Shown: positions 24,300-33,244 of the stretch, one piece after another
Position numbering within the stretch: position 1 is the stretch's first letter
Layout of the letters: every line of letters starts with the position of its first letter
From: Glaciihabitans sp. INWT7
GTDB lineage: Bacteria; Actinomycetota; Actinomycetes; Actinomycetales; Microbacteriaceae
Length of the DNA: 64,000 nucleotides
NCBI RefSeq assembly: GCF_014217685.1
Contig: NZ_CP043653.1
Location: 2,608,419-2,672,418, forward strand
Direction of reading: 5' to 3'
Notes under the pieces: generated by a model
Databases searched by the model: none
What the model saw: only the letters and a program-made list of their open reading frames with translations
What the model was told of the DNA's origin: nothing
Position numbers and translations under genes: made by a program

Positions 24300-25559
24300 G
24301 TGCCCGTTGCTGAGGACCTCACCGCCCCCGTCCACGAACGCCGACTGGCGCCGTGGCGGGACGGACGCGGCGCCGGAGCCGCCGCCCACGAGCACCGGCT
24401 GCTCACGGCCGCGCGGCCCGCACTCCCCTGGCTCAACTGGGTCGGCACCTTCGCCAAGCCACTGCTCCGGGTGCCGAGGCTCGGCTGGATCACGGCGGAT
24501 CCGCTCACCGCGCGAGCGGTGCTCAACGACCCGGAGCACTTCACCCTGCTGAGCGAGGGCGGGGTCGGGCACCTCTGGGCGCAGATCCTCGGTGACTGGG
24601 TCTACGACCTCTTCGACGGCGCCGGGCACTACGACCTCCGAACCCGCAGCCGCGAACTCTTCACCGAGAAGACAAGTGTCTCGTTCGTGGCGACCGCCTG
24701 GGGTGATCGGATGACGCGTGCCCGGGCCTCCTTCGAGGCCGGTGAGCCGCTCGACGTGGCCGACCTCAGCCGCATCCTCGTCGGCCAGATGGTGGTCACC
24801 CTGCTCGGCATGAACGTTCCGGATGCCACGGACGAGACCTATCGCTCGATCTTCGAAACCGGTGAGGATCTCGCCGCTATCGCGCTCGGCACGACCTCCG
24901 ACACCGTGCTCCCCGCCGAGAAGATCGCGAAGGCCCGGCAGATCGTGGAGAGGCTCACCGGCCACATCGACGCGTCTTTCGCCACCGCACCCTCCTCGTC
25001 CGTGATCGGCCGATGCCGCGATCTCGGGCTCTCGGTGCGGGAGACGAAGGGTCTCTCGACGCTGTTGATGGTCGCGGGCACCGAGACCGCGGCATCCGCC
25101 ATGGCGCGCACCGCCGCCCTGCTCTTCGACACCGGAGAACAGCACCGGCTGATCGAGCATCCGGAGTTCACCGAGGGAGCCGTGCGGGAGGCGTTGCGAG
25201 TGACATCGCCCGCCCCAATCATCGGCCGGTCCGTTCTCGCCGACCTCGAGATCGGCGGTCGCACCCTCAGGGCAGGGGAACGCATCGTCGTGCTCACCTG
25301 GACCGCCAACAACCTCGCCGGTGAGTACCGTGTCGATCGCGCGTACATCCCGCAGAACCGCCAGCTCTGGTTCGGGGCCGGGCGGCACCTGTGCCTCGGC
25401 GGTCCGCTCGCCCGGGCGGAACTCACGGCGATGGTGCAGCTGCTGGTGGGCGACGGCACGCCGTTCCGGGTCGTCTCGCGAGAGTACGGCAAGCGGGTGC
25501 TGATTCCGGCCTATCGGTCCCTCGTGGTGCAGAAGGCCGGGTCTCGATACGGGCGCTGA
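24300..25559 (+). CDS. cytochrome P450
   Basis: Haem-thiolate monooxygenase, 419 residues, soluble bacterial type. The I-helix oxygen-activating motif is MVAGTETAAS, the K-helix E-x-x-R is in VREALRV, and the haem-binding loop FGAGRHLCLGGPLA holds Cys365. The substrate is unknown. GTG at 24300 is the only start consistent with the N-terminus and has TAGGTT 6 bases upstream. The last five residues and the stop codon come from the dispersed palindromic element (25539-25621), so the original C-terminus may have been altered. It faces an operon with a second P450 and fatty-acyl enzymes, a possible pathway link. Confidence 0.93.
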   Translation: MPVAEDLTAPVHERRLAPWRDGRGAGAAAHEHRLLTAARPALPWLNWVGTFAKPLLRVPRLGWITADPLTARAVLNDPEHFTLLSEGGVGHLWAQILGDWVYDLFDGAGHYDLRTRSRELFTEKTSVSFVATAWGDRMTRARASFEAGEPLDVADLSRILVGQMVVTLLGMNVPDATDETYRSIFETGEDLAAIALGTTSDTVLPAEKIAKARQIVERLTGHIDASFATAPSSSVIGRCRDLGLSVRETKGLSTLLMVAGTETAASAMARTAALLFDTGEQHRLIEHPEFTEGAVREALRVTSPAPIIGRSVLADLEIGGRTLRAGERIVVLTWTANNLAGEYRVDRAYIPQNRQLWFGAGRHLCLGGPLARAELTAMVQLLVGDGTPFRVVSREYGKRVLIPAYRSLVVQKAGSRYGR

Positions 25560-25621
25560 GCGCCCTACTCGACCAGCACCCGGTGGTCGAGTAGCGAGCG
25601 TCAGTGAGCGTATCGAGACCC
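25539..25621. repeat. head-to-head pair of the dispersed palindromic element
   Basis: The ends GGGTCTCGATAC (25539-25550) and GTATCGAGACCC (25610-25621) are perfect inverted repeats, as are the inner arms CTACTCGACCA (25565-25575) and TGGTCGAGTAG (25584-25594). Each half also has its own palindromic centre (GGGCGCTGAGCGCCC region on the left, a weaker one on the right). This equals two copies of the 8088-8124 element in opposite orientation. The left copy overlaps the end of the P450 gene; the structure may also terminate transcription from both convergent genes. Confidence 0.85.
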
Positions 25622-25627
25622 GCCCCG

Positions 25628-26569
25628 CTACCAGCGCTCGGCGCCGGCGAGGCTCGTGGAACGCGGGCGGTAGCCGAGCTGCTGCCGGGCCGCGGTCAGG
25701 TCGAGCGTTCGCTCGAGACCCAGCTGGCTCACCGCATAGCGGGTGACCCTGGGCCGACCGCGCCCGCTCATGCGATGACCGAGCTCGACGGCCGACGCGA
25801 ACGCGAAGGCTGCGGCGTAGGGGATGCGGTGGAGGGTGACATCCGAACGCCCCTTCTTGGCGAGCAGCTCGGTGAGCACCTCGCTCAGAAGCACGGGGGC
25901 ATCGTCCCCGATGTTGAAGACGCCGGTTGGCGCCCCCGGCTCGAGCGCCAGCATCACCGCAGCGACGAGGTTGTCGATGTGGGTGAGGCTGTGCTCGACG
26001 GCGGCGCCCTCCGGCAACGAGAGGCGGCCACGGCGGATACCCGCGAGCAGCCGGGGCAGGAGGGTCGTGTCTCCGGCACCGTAGACCGCGTGCGGACGCA
26101 GGATCACGGCCTCGGTGCCGACAAGCTGGGCCTCCGCGGCCGCTTTCGACTGCGAGTACGAGCTGAGGAATCGCGTCGCCGGCGCCTCCGCCTCGACCGC
26201 GTTGACGGTCGGCCCGAAGGCGTCGTACACGCTCGAGGTGGACAGATGCACGATGCGGGCCCCGGGGAAACTGCGCACGACATTGCGCGTTCCCTCACTG
26301 TTCGCCCGCATCGCCGTTTCCAGTGGCGCCCAGTCGTCGGCGAGGGCCGCGCAGTGCACGACGGCATCCACGTGCATGTCGGTCGTCAGCCGCCCTCGGG
26401 CGACGTCCCAGATGCGGTAGTGGCTGGCGTTGGCCACGTGGCTGCGATACGACCAGCCGCCGGGCGTGCGCCCATACCCGATCACCTCGTGATCGAGCTC
26501 GGGCATCGCGAGGGCCGACGCGATGACGCCGCCGATGAAACCGCTCGCGCCGGTGACCGCGATCCGCAT
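25628..26569 (-). CDS. NAD(P)-dependent epimerase/dehydratase, 3-beta-HSD / OleD-like
   Basis: Extended short-chain dehydrogenase, 313 residues. The cofactor loop is TGASGFIG; the catalytic Y-x-x-x-K is YSQSK, preceded by the Ser in LSTSSVYDA. HAVYGAGDTTLLPRLL and HIDNLVAAVMLAL resemble 3-beta-hydroxysteroid dehydrogenase-like enzymes, the group that includes OleD (reduction of 2-alkyl-3-ketoacids). It is the last gene of a five-gene operon with a KAS-III-like enzyme and an adenylate-forming enzyme, which supports an OleD-like role; this is inference. Start ATG 26569 is one base after the preceding stop. Confidence 0.8.
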   Translation of the reverse strand: MRIAVTGASGFIGGVIASALAMPELDHEVIGYGRTPGGWSYRSHVANASHYRIWDVARGRLTTDMHVDAVVHCAALADDWAPLETAMRANSEGTRNVVRSFPGARIVHLSTSSVYDAFGPTVNAVEAEAPATRFLSSYSQSKAAAEAQLVGTEAVILRPHAVYGAGDTTLLPRLLAGIRRGRLSLPEGAAVEHSLTHIDNLVAAVMLALEPGAPTGVFNIGDDAPVLLSEVLTELLAKKGRSDVTLHRIPYAAAFAFASAVELGHRMSGRGRPRVTRYAVSQLGLERTLDLTAARQQLGYRPRSTSLAGAERW

Positions 26570-26570
26570 G

Positions 26571-28190
26571 TCAGCTCCCTGACTTCAGATGGCGGGAAAC
26601 GGCGTCGCGTAGGGCCGCGCGGTCCAGCTTGCTGCTGCGTCCCGCGCGCGGCAGATCTGCGGCGATGAGCACGAGGTCGGGCAGCACCGCGGCATCCACG
26701 AGTCCGGGCAGCGCGGCGCGCACGGCGGTGATCACCGGGTGCGTCACGCCGAACCCGCGGGGAACGCCCTCGCGGGGCACGATCACCAGCACGATCAGGT
26801 CGTCGCCGATCTCATCCGCGACTCCCACCATCGCCGCGTCCGCGACTCCGGCGATGCCCGCTATCACCGGTTCGTAGAGCCCCGGATAGACGTTGGTCGA
26901 GCCTCGGATGAACATGTCCTTGCTCCGGCCGCGCAATACCAGCCTGTCGCCGTGCAGCTCCGCGAGATCACCGGTGCTCAGCGAGACGAGCGGATGCTCG
27001 GGGAGATCGGCCAGATAGCCGAGCGCGAGGCCCTCCCCCGCGAGCACCAGCTCTCCGTCACCCGCCGCGTTTGTCTCGATGCGGGCGTGGACGGTGGGGA
27101 GCACCGTGCCGACGTAGTCGCCCGGCCCCGTGAACGCGAGCTTCTCATCACCATCCGCGATCGCCACCGGCAGGATCTCCGTCATGCCATAGATCGCGCA
27201 GATGCGTGCTTTGGGCCAGCACCGCTTTGCCCGCTCGAGGAGTGGCCGCAGCACCGGGGCCCCCCCGATCAGCAGGGTGCTGAGCTCGGGAGCTCTCTCC
27301 GGATGTTCCTCGAGCAGCGTGAGCAGGGCTGCGAGAGCTGCCGGCACCAGGAAGAGAGCATCGGTTCCGGGCAGCACGTCCAGGTAGTGGGCGGGCCTGG
27401 CGCCCGGGTCGGCACCAAAGGCAGGCAGGCGCCAGTGCGCTCCGGCGATGAGGCCCGGGATGCCGATCATCAGCTGATCGGTGAGCAGGCGCTGCCCGGG
27501 AGCGAAGCGCACGTGCGCGGCGAAACCGGCGAGTCCGGTGCCGAGGGAGGTGCGCGAGTGGACCACGGCCCGGGGATGCGCGGTGGTGCCGCTGGTGAAG
27601 ATGATGAGGGCCTCCGACCGGGTCTCGATTCGGTCGGTGGCGTTCTTCACTCGACCAGCGGCCCTCGCCACCCGGCCACTGGCAGTGGACTCTCCAGTTG
27701 CGGCGAGCAGGGAGCGCAGCCGCAGCGACCCGCGCGGCACGCCCGGCAGCCATGATCCGGCGTAGATGTGGCGGGCATCCGGCACCACCGCCGAGTAGGG
27801 CGGCAGCTCAAGCCCCCGGCGTCGCGCAAGGGGTCTCAGTGGCCCGGATGACGCGAAATAGAGCAGCGATTCGGCCGCAACCCAGCGGGGTGCCGCGAGC
27901 GCAGCGCGGGCCCGGAACATCTCCTCCCCCGCGCCGGAGTCGGCGAAGACCACGGTGCCGCCCGCGGCGATCACCCCGAGGGCGAGACAGATGCCGTCCA
28001 GGCTGGGACGCACCGAGAAGAGCACGCGATCGCCCGACCGCAGTCCCGCTGCCCCGAGCGCCGCCGCGACCGAGGCGATACGGTCGTCGAGTTCGCGGTA
28101 GGTGAGAGTGCGCCGCCCTTGGCTGATGGCCGGGGCATCCGGATGCTCGCGGCACGCCTTCAGCATGGCATCGAGCAGGTCGACGCTCAT
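26571..28190 (-). CDS. adenylate-forming enzyme, OleC-like
   Basis: 539-residue ANL-superfamily enzyme. Motifs: FTSGTTAHPRAVVH (P-loop; the usual PKG is PRA, so the loop Lys is Arg), IYGMTEILPVA (resembling the Y-G-x-T-E-x-LP of OleC beta-lactone synthetases), STGDLAELHGDRLVLRGRSKDMF, and a C-terminal catalytic-type Lys in RSSKLDRAALRD. A 40-residue Arg/Ala-rich insert precedes the P-loop. ATGA overlap with the P450 gene upstream. In an OleABCD-type context it would convert a 2-alkyl-3-hydroxyacid to a beta-lactone; a conventional acyl-CoA or acyl-ACP ligase is the alternative. Confidence 0.75.
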   Translation of the reverse strand: MSVDLLDAMLKACREHPDAPAISQGRRTLTYRELDDRIASVAAALGAAGLRSGDRVLFSVRPSLDGICLALGVIAAGGTVVFADSGAGEEMFRARAALAAPRWVAAESLLYFASSGPLRPLARRRGLELPPYSAVVPDARHIYAGSWLPGVPRGSLRLRSLLAATGESTASGRVARAAGRVKNATDRIETRSEALIIFTSGTTAHPRAVVHSRTSLGTGLAGFAAHVRFAPGQRLLTDQLMIGIPGLIAGAHWRLPAFGADPGARPAHYLDVLPGTDALFLVPAALAALLTLLEEHPERAPELSTLLIGGAPVLRPLLERAKRCWPKARICAIYGMTEILPVAIADGDEKLAFTGPGDYVGTVLPTVHARIETNAAGDGELVLAGEGLALGYLADLPEHPLVSLSTGDLAELHGDRLVLRGRSKDMFIRGSTNVYPGLYEPVIAGIAGVADAAMVGVADEIGDDLIVLVIVPREGVPRGFGVTHPVITAVRAALPGLVDAAVLPDLVLIAADLPRAGRSSKLDRAALRDAVSRHLKSGS

Positions 28191-29353
28191 CTGCCGATCA
28201 CGACCTTCGCGTAGCCGGGAATCAGCACACCGCGCGCGGGACGACGGGAGAGCACTCGGAGGCTGCCGTCCGGGACGGCGTCGAGCAGCGAATCCACAAC
28301 GGAGCGGATCTGGGCCAGGGCGAGAGGGGCGCCGAGACAGAAGTGCGAGCCGGCACCGAACCACAGCTGGCGAAGCGTCGCGGCGGTATTGGCCGCGGGA
28401 TCGAAGGGGCCGAGGGCGCGATTGGCCGCGAATGTCGCGAGGATCACCCGGTCTCCCGGTCGCACGGCGACGGGACCGATCGAGTCGGCCGCCACCACGG
28501 AACGGAGCATGACCGGGGAGGGCGTGGTCACCCGCAGACCCTCGGCGATCGCCGGCTCGACGAGACTTCGATCGGCCGCGACGAGCGGCAGCCAAGAAGT
28601 ATCGACGAGCAGACATACCAGTCGGGGAATATAAGAGACGAGAGTCTCCGTGCCCGTGAGCACGAAGGCGCCGACGGCACCCAGCGCTTCGGCCTCGGTG
28701 AGGCCGAGCGCGCGCATCCGTCCCGGAACCGTCTGCTCGTCGCCCGAGTGGTAGGCGCGCTGGGCATGCAGGCCGAGCTCCGCCATCACCACCCTGGCCT
28801 TCGCGACCTCTGTGGGCGTGAGGGTGCTTCTCGTGAGTCGCACCATCGAAGTGATGGAGGAGACCTTGTGGAACAGCTCCGCTGTCAGCTCCGCGGAATC
28901 CAGCCCCACCAGGCGGCCGATCGCAATGCTGGAATAGCGCCGCACCTCCTCGACGAGGTCGACGGGCTCTCCCTCCGATAGTCGCCGCGCGAGCCGGGCG
29001 AGGGGCTCGCCGAGGCTCTCGGCCACCAGTGGCTCGACGGAGGAGGGCGCGAAGATCGGGGCGAGTCTGCGCCGAAGGGCCTGGTGGTCCGCGCCCTCCA
29101 TGTTGAGGAGCACGCTGGGTCCGAGCACACCGGTCCAGAGATCCGAAGGAGAGCCCGGGCCGGTCTTGGTGAAGCTCGCGGTGTTGAGAAGAACGCTCCG
29201 CAGCAGTGCCGCGTCTCGCACGAGGATTCCGAGGCCCGGCACCCGGAGAACGGGGCCCCGGGCCATCCGCAGGGCGGGATAGGCGATCGGATGCGCCGAA
29301 CGCATCACCCGCTCCTCCCACCGCATCGCCCGGCTGGTGGCGAGGCTGGTCAT
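28187..29353 (-). CDS. cytochrome P450 (second)
   Basis: 388 residues. I-helix FVLTGTETLVS, K-helix E-x-x-R in EGLRVTTP, and haem loop FGAGSHFCLGAPLALAQ with Cys339. Distinct from the first P450 (24300-25559), though both have a G-T-E-T I-helix and the same L-W-FGAG lead-in, suggesting common descent. It sits mid-operon with 4-base overlaps on both sides (glycosyltransferase and OleC-like genes), so it probably oxidises an intermediate or product of that pathway. Redox partners are not encoded nearby. Confidence 0.92.
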   Translation of the reverse strand: MTSLATSRAMRWEERVMRSAHPIAYPALRMARGPVLRVPGLGILVRDAALLRSVLLNTASFTKTGPGSPSDLWTGVLGPSVLLNMEGADHQALRRRLAPIFAPSSVEPLVAESLGEPLARLARRLSEGEPVDLVEEVRRYSSIAIGRLVGLDSAELTAELFHKVSSITSMVRLTRSTLTPTEVAKARVVMAELGLHAQRAYHSGDEQTVPGRMRALGLTEAEALGAVGAFVLTGTETLVSYIPRLVCLLVDTSWLPLVAADRSLVEPAIAEGLRVTTPSPVMLRSVVAADSIGPVAVRPGDRVILATFAANRALGPFDPAANTAATLRQLWFGAGSHFCLGAPLALAQIRSVVDSLLDAVPDGSLRVLSRRPARGVLIPGYAKVVIGR

Positions 29354-30111
29354 CGGATGTCCACATGCTCTGGCCGGTACCGGTGATCCTTGTACCAGAG
29401 CAGGGTGTTCTTCAGGCCCCACGCGGTCACCCGACGGCTCGATCCGAAGACCACGATGTCTCCCCGGCGGGCATAGCGCGGCGTGATGCGGCGCACGGCG
29501 TTCACCAGGGCACGATCCTCATGGAGGTCCTCGATGCGGGTGCGGGGGAATCCGCCACTCTGCCGGTAGAGCTCGGCAGTGATGCCCACATTGCACCCGG
29601 CGGCCATCATGTACGGGCCGAGATACTGCGGCGAACGATTGTCCTTGCGCACCCGGCCGAACGCTTCGGCGAGATGCACGGCGCCGCGCAGTCCCATGCG
29701 CGTGAACCAGGAGAGTCCCTCGTCGGTGCGGGGCACGAGCTCCCCACCGACCAGCTGAAGGCCTTCGGTCGTGAGCGCCCGACGCATGCCCGCCGTCCAG
29801 TCGCTCCGGGGAAGGCAGTCTGCGTCCGTGCGGGCGAGGAGTGCGGCCCCGCCGGCGATGGCGGCGCGCATCCCGGTGTCCGCCGCGGCTCCCGTGCCCT
29901 TCTGCGGTTCATGGATCACTCGCCACCGCGGGCGATCGGCCGCGAACTCTTCGATGATGGCCACCGAATCGTCCGTGGAACCGTTGTCGACGAACACGAC
30001 GTCGAAGTCCTGGTCGACCTGCGCGGCGAGGGCGGCGAGCGTCGGGCGGATCCAGCCGGTTTCGTTGAAGACCGGCACGACCACCGCGAGCCGGGGAGGC
30101 GAGGCGTTCAC
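29350..30111 (-). CDS. family 2 glycosyltransferase
   Basis: Cytoplasmic GT-A fold enzyme, 253 residues: VVVPVFNETGWIRPTL at the start, VDNGSTDDSVAIIEE for the nucleotide site, and the metal-binding D-x-D in ARTDADCLPR. A hydrophobic-ended second half (GPYMMAAGCNVGITAELY, with FPRTRIEDLHEDRALV) resembles GT2 enzymes that act on lipid-linked or small-molecule acceptors. GTG at 30111 overlaps the stop of the KAS-III-like gene (GTGA). In this operon it may decorate the lipid or beta-lactone product (inference). Confidence 0.85.
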   Translation of the reverse strand: MNASPPRLAVVVPVFNETGWIRPTLAALAAQVDQDFDVVFVDNGSTDDSVAIIEEFAADRPRWRVIHEPQKGTGAAADTGMRAAIAGGAALLARTDADCLPRSDWTAGMRRALTTEGLQLVGGELVPRTDEGLSWFTRMGLRGAVHLAEAFGRVRKDNRSPQYLGPYMMAAGCNVGITAELYRQSGGFPRTRIEDLHEDRALVNAVRRITPRYARRGDIVVFGSSRRVTAWGLKNTLLWYKDHRYRPEHVDIR

Positions 30112-31112
30112 AGGCGCAGCACCATCACGCCGAGGCTGATGCCGCCGGCCAACCCGATGAGCGCGACGAGGCTGCCCTCCCCGATGCGCCCGGCATCCCG
30201 CGCGAGCAGCAATTGGAGGGGGAGGGTGACCGAGGCGAGGTTGCCGTGATCCTCGATCGTGATGATGGTCTTGTCGTCGGCCACCCCCAGCCGTTCGAAG
30301 ATCGGGGGGAGGTAGGGCAGTGCCACCTGATGAATGGCCACGAGGTCGAAGTCGCCCCAGTGCAGATCGAGCTTCTGCAGGGTCGCAAGCACGGCATCGG
30401 GCCCGAGATCGAGGAAGGCCTGCTGCAGCGCGGGGCCATCCATGTCGAAGTGGCTTCCGTTGTCGGCATGCGGGTCCATCGATCCACCGGTGCCGAGCGT
30501 GCCGATCTGCCAGTGGCTCGAGACCGCGACGAAGGTGGAGCCGAGGATGCCGGAAAGGTCGCCACTGCGCTCCAGGATGACGGCCGCTCCCCCGTCGCTC
30601 ATCGTGTACCCGGGGAATGAGCGCAGAAACTGGTCTTTGCTGTCGAGGCGCCACCGCACGGCATGCGAGGGCTGCTCGCCGCTCGCGATGAGCACCCGCT
30701 CGTACTGGCCGCTCGTGATGAGCGCATCCGCCACCTGCATCGCGTTGAGCACGCTGTTGCAGGCGTTCTTGATGTCCATCACGGGGCAATCGAGTCCCAG
30801 CTTGGACGCGACGATGTGGCTCGTTGCCGGCTCGATCAGGTCCTGGCTGGCGCTGGCGAAGAGGAGGAGGTCGATCGGGCCCGGCGCATCGGCGAGGGCT
30901 TTCCGGGCCGCAGCGACGGCGAGGTCGGAGGTCTGCCAGCCCGGCGGCCGGAGGTGCACGCTCTTGACCCCGGTGATGCGGCCGATCATGCCCGTCGCCA
31001 GCTTCAGCTTCGGGTTGTGGCGACGGAGATCCGCCTCGGTCTGCGCGGTCGATCGGGTGATTTCGGGAAGGTAGACACCGAGCCCGGCAACGCGAGAACG
31101 GGAGGTGTGCAC
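30108..31112 (-). CDS. 3-oxoacyl-ACP synthase III-like thiolase (OleA-like)
   Basis: Thiolase-fold condensing enzyme, 334 residues. The active-site Cys is in DIKNACNSVLNAM, His in AIHQVALPYL, and Asn in EDHGNLASVTLPL, giving the Cys-His-Asn triad of KAS III enzymes. SDGGAAVILE is the usual GAGA-type loop. As OleA does, it may condense two acyl chains head-to-head; the neighbouring OleC-like and OleD-like genes favour this over ordinary FabH. GTG at 31112 is preceded by TAGTGT with a 6-base spacer and no ribosome site, so it probably heads a leaderless five-gene operon. Confidence 0.82.
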   Translation of the reverse strand: MHTSRSRVAGLGVYLPEITRSTAQTEADLRRHNPKLKLATGMIGRITGVKSVHLRPPGWQTSDLAVAAARKALADAPGPIDLLLFASASQDLIEPATSHIVASKLGLDCPVMDIKNACNSVLNAMQVADALITSGQYERVLIASGEQPSHAVRWRLDSKDQFLRSFPGYTMSDGGAAVILERSGDLSGILGSTFVAVSSHWQIGTLGTGGSMDPHADNGSHFDMDGPALQQAFLDLGPDAVLATLQKLDLHWGDFDLVAIHQVALPYLPPIFERLGVADDKTIITIEDHGNLASVTLPLQLLLARDAGRIGEGSLVALIGLAGGISLGVMVLRL

Positions 31113-31172
31113 GGTACGACACTAGTTGTGCCGATCCTCCGGGGCCGACCCGCGCGACGAGCGCGTTGCGGT

Positions 31173-33029
31173 TTACGCCTCGAGCACCTCGCTGAGTTCG
31201 AGCCACCGCAGCTCGAGCTCCGCCATCGAGTCCTCCAGGGACTTGAGCTCCCCCTGCAGCGCGGCGAGCCCGGTGAAGTCCCCCTGGTCATGGCTGGCGA
31301 AGCGATCGTGGATCGACGAGATCTGGGTGGTGACCTTCTCGAGCTTGCGGCTGACCGATCCGAGCTCTTTCTGCGCGTTTCGCAACTCGGCGCCGGTGAG
31401 CTTGGTGCGCCCCTTCGAGTTGACAGTCGCCTTCTTCTCCGGCGACGCCCCTTCGGCCTTGTGGGTCTCGGTGACGGTGAGCCCCTTGGTGGTCTGCTGC
31501 GACCGCAGCTGCAGGTACTGGTCGACGCCGCCGGGCAGATGCCGCATCCGCTTGTCCAGGATGGCGTACTGGTTGTCGGTGACGCGTTCGAGCAGGTAAC
31601 GGTCGTGACTGACCACGAGCAGCGTGCCCGGCCAGGAGTCGAGCAGGTCTTCGATGGCGGCGAGGATGTCGGTGTCGAGATCGTTGGTCGGCTCATCGAG
31701 GATCAGCACGTTGGGCTCGCCGAGCAGGATGAGCAGCAACTGCAGTCGCCGTCGCTGACCACCGGACAGGTCCTTCACCTTGGTGCTCAGCTGGGCAGAC
31801 ATGAACCCCATCCGCTCGAGCAGCTGGCCCGGGGTGAGTTCCTTGCCGCCGGTGACGTAGGAGCTCTTCTGGCGGGCGATGACATCCATCACCCGGTCTT
31901 CGAGGATGTCGGCGAGCTCTCCGAGCTGCTGGCTCAGGATGGCGACGCGGATCGTCTTGCCCCGCTTCACCCGGCCGCTGGTGGGCAGCAGGGTGCCGGC
32001 GATGAGGCTGAGCAGGGTGGACTTGCCTGCGCCATTGACCCCGAGGATGCCGGTGCGCTCACCGGGGGCGACGCGCCACTCGATGTCCTTGAGGATCTCG
32101 ACGCCGCCGGTGACGTGGCCGTCCGCATCCTTCGTACCGCCGTAGGTGACTCCCACGTCGAGCAGGTCGACGACGTCCTTGCCGAGCCGCGCGGTGGCGA
32201 GCTGGCTGAGGGCGACCGTGTCGCGGGGAGGCGGTTCGTTCGAGATCAGCTCGTACGCGGCATCCATCCGGAACTTGGGCTTGGTGCTGCGGGCCGGAGC
32301 TCCGCGGCGCAGCCAGGCGAGCTCCTTGCGCGCGAGGTTCTGTCGCTTGGATTCCATGGTCGCGGCGAGCTCGTCGCGCTCGACGCGCTGCAGGATGTAC
32401 GCGGCGTATCCGCCCTCGAACGGCTCGATGATCTGGTCGTGGACCTCCCACGTGTCGGTGGAGACCTCGTCGAGGAACCACCGATCGTGGGTCACGACGA
32501 TGAGCCCGCCCTGGTTGGGTGACCAGCGCTTGTTGAGGTGGCCGGCGAGCCAGGCGATGCCCTCGACATCGAGGTGGTTGGTGGGCTCGTCGAGGAAGAT
32601 GACGTCCCAGTCGCCCACGAGAAGTTTGGCGAGGGCCACGCGTCTTCTTTGACCTCCGCTCAGGGCGCCGATCGTGGCCTCCCACGGCACGTCGAGCAGC
32701 AGGCCGTCGATCACGTCGCGGATGCGGGCGTCCCCGGCCCATTCGTAGTCGTCCTTGTCGCCGACGATGGCGTCCTTGACCACGAGGTCTTCCGGCAGCA
32801 GGTCGGCCTGGTCGAGCATCCCGAGCGTGACGCCGTTGCGGCGCGTGACGCGCCCGGCATCCGGCTCGATGCGTCCGCTCAGCAGGCGGAGGAGGGTCGA
32901 CTTGCCGTCGCCGTTGCGCCCGACGACGCCGATGCGATTGCCCTCATCGAGGCCGATGGTGACCTTGTCGAAGATGACACGGGTGGGATATTCGAGGTGA
33001 AGGGACTCGGCGCCCAGGAGATGTGCCAC
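31173..33029 (-). CDS. ABC-F family ATPase (Uup-like)
   Basis: Soluble duplicated ABC protein, 618 residues, no membrane domain. First cassette: GRNGDGKSTLL, LSGGQRRRVALA, VIFLDEPTNHLD. A linker with many Arg/Lys (KRQNLARKELAWLRRG) follows. Second cassette: GVNGAGKSTLL, LSGGQRRRLQLL, VLILDEPTNDLD. About 75 residues of charged C-terminal coiled coil (KELGSVSRKLEKVTTQ) make it Uup-like. ABC-F proteins act on ribosomes or nucleic acids; some confer antibiotic resistance. GTG at 33029 has TACAGT 6 bases upstream. Confidence 0.93.
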   Translation of the reverse strand: MAHLLGAESLHLEYPTRVIFDKVTIGLDEGNRIGVVGRNGDGKSTLLRLLSGRIEPDAGRVTRRNGVTLGMLDQADLLPEDLVVKDAIVGDKDDYEWAGDARIRDVIDGLLLDVPWEATIGALSGGQRRRVALAKLLVGDWDVIFLDEPTNHLDVEGIAWLAGHLNKRWSPNQGGLIVVTHDRWFLDEVSTDTWEVHDQIIEPFEGGYAAYILQRVERDELAATMESKRQNLARKELAWLRRGAPARSTKPKFRMDAAYELISNEPPPRDTVALSQLATARLGKDVVDLLDVGVTYGGTKDADGHVTGGVEILKDIEWRVAPGERTGILGVNGAGKSTLLSLIAGTLLPTSGRVKRGKTIRVAILSQQLGELADILEDRVMDVIARQKSSYVTGGKELTPGQLLERMGFMSAQLSTKVKDLSGGQRRRLQLLLILLGEPNVLILDEPTNDLDTDILAAIEDLLDSWPGTLLVVSHDRYLLERVTDNQYAILDKRMRHLPGGVDQYLQLRSQQTTKGLTVTETHKAEGASPEKKATVNSKGRTKLTGAELRNAQKELGSVSRKLEKVTTQISSIHDRFASHDQGDFTGLAALQGELKSLEDSMAELELRWLELSEVLEA

Positions 33030-33244
33030 TGAATGACTGTAGCCGGTAGAGCGTCGCCCGGGGTTCGGTCTCGCTCTCGGCGCAACCGCGGGGCGGCTCG
33101 GCTCGCCGGATCGGAGCCCGCGATCACGAGCTCATCGCGCCGAAGCACAGCCGCCGGCTGGGTCCAGGTGCGCGCCGTTGAGACCATCAGGAGCCCTTTC
33201 CTCGTCTGCGGCGCAATCGGCCGGAGCGCTGGGAGAATGGGAGG

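Noticed and set aside
32879-33187. Possible small minus-strand gene starting ATG 33187 (MVSTARTWTQ) with an AAAGGG ribosome site upstream of the ABC-F gene
   Set aside because: To reach a stop it must overlap the first 150 bp of the ABC-F gene in a different frame. The first 50 codons look mildly coding, so a decayed gene remnant cannot be excluded, but it is not supported enough to annotate.
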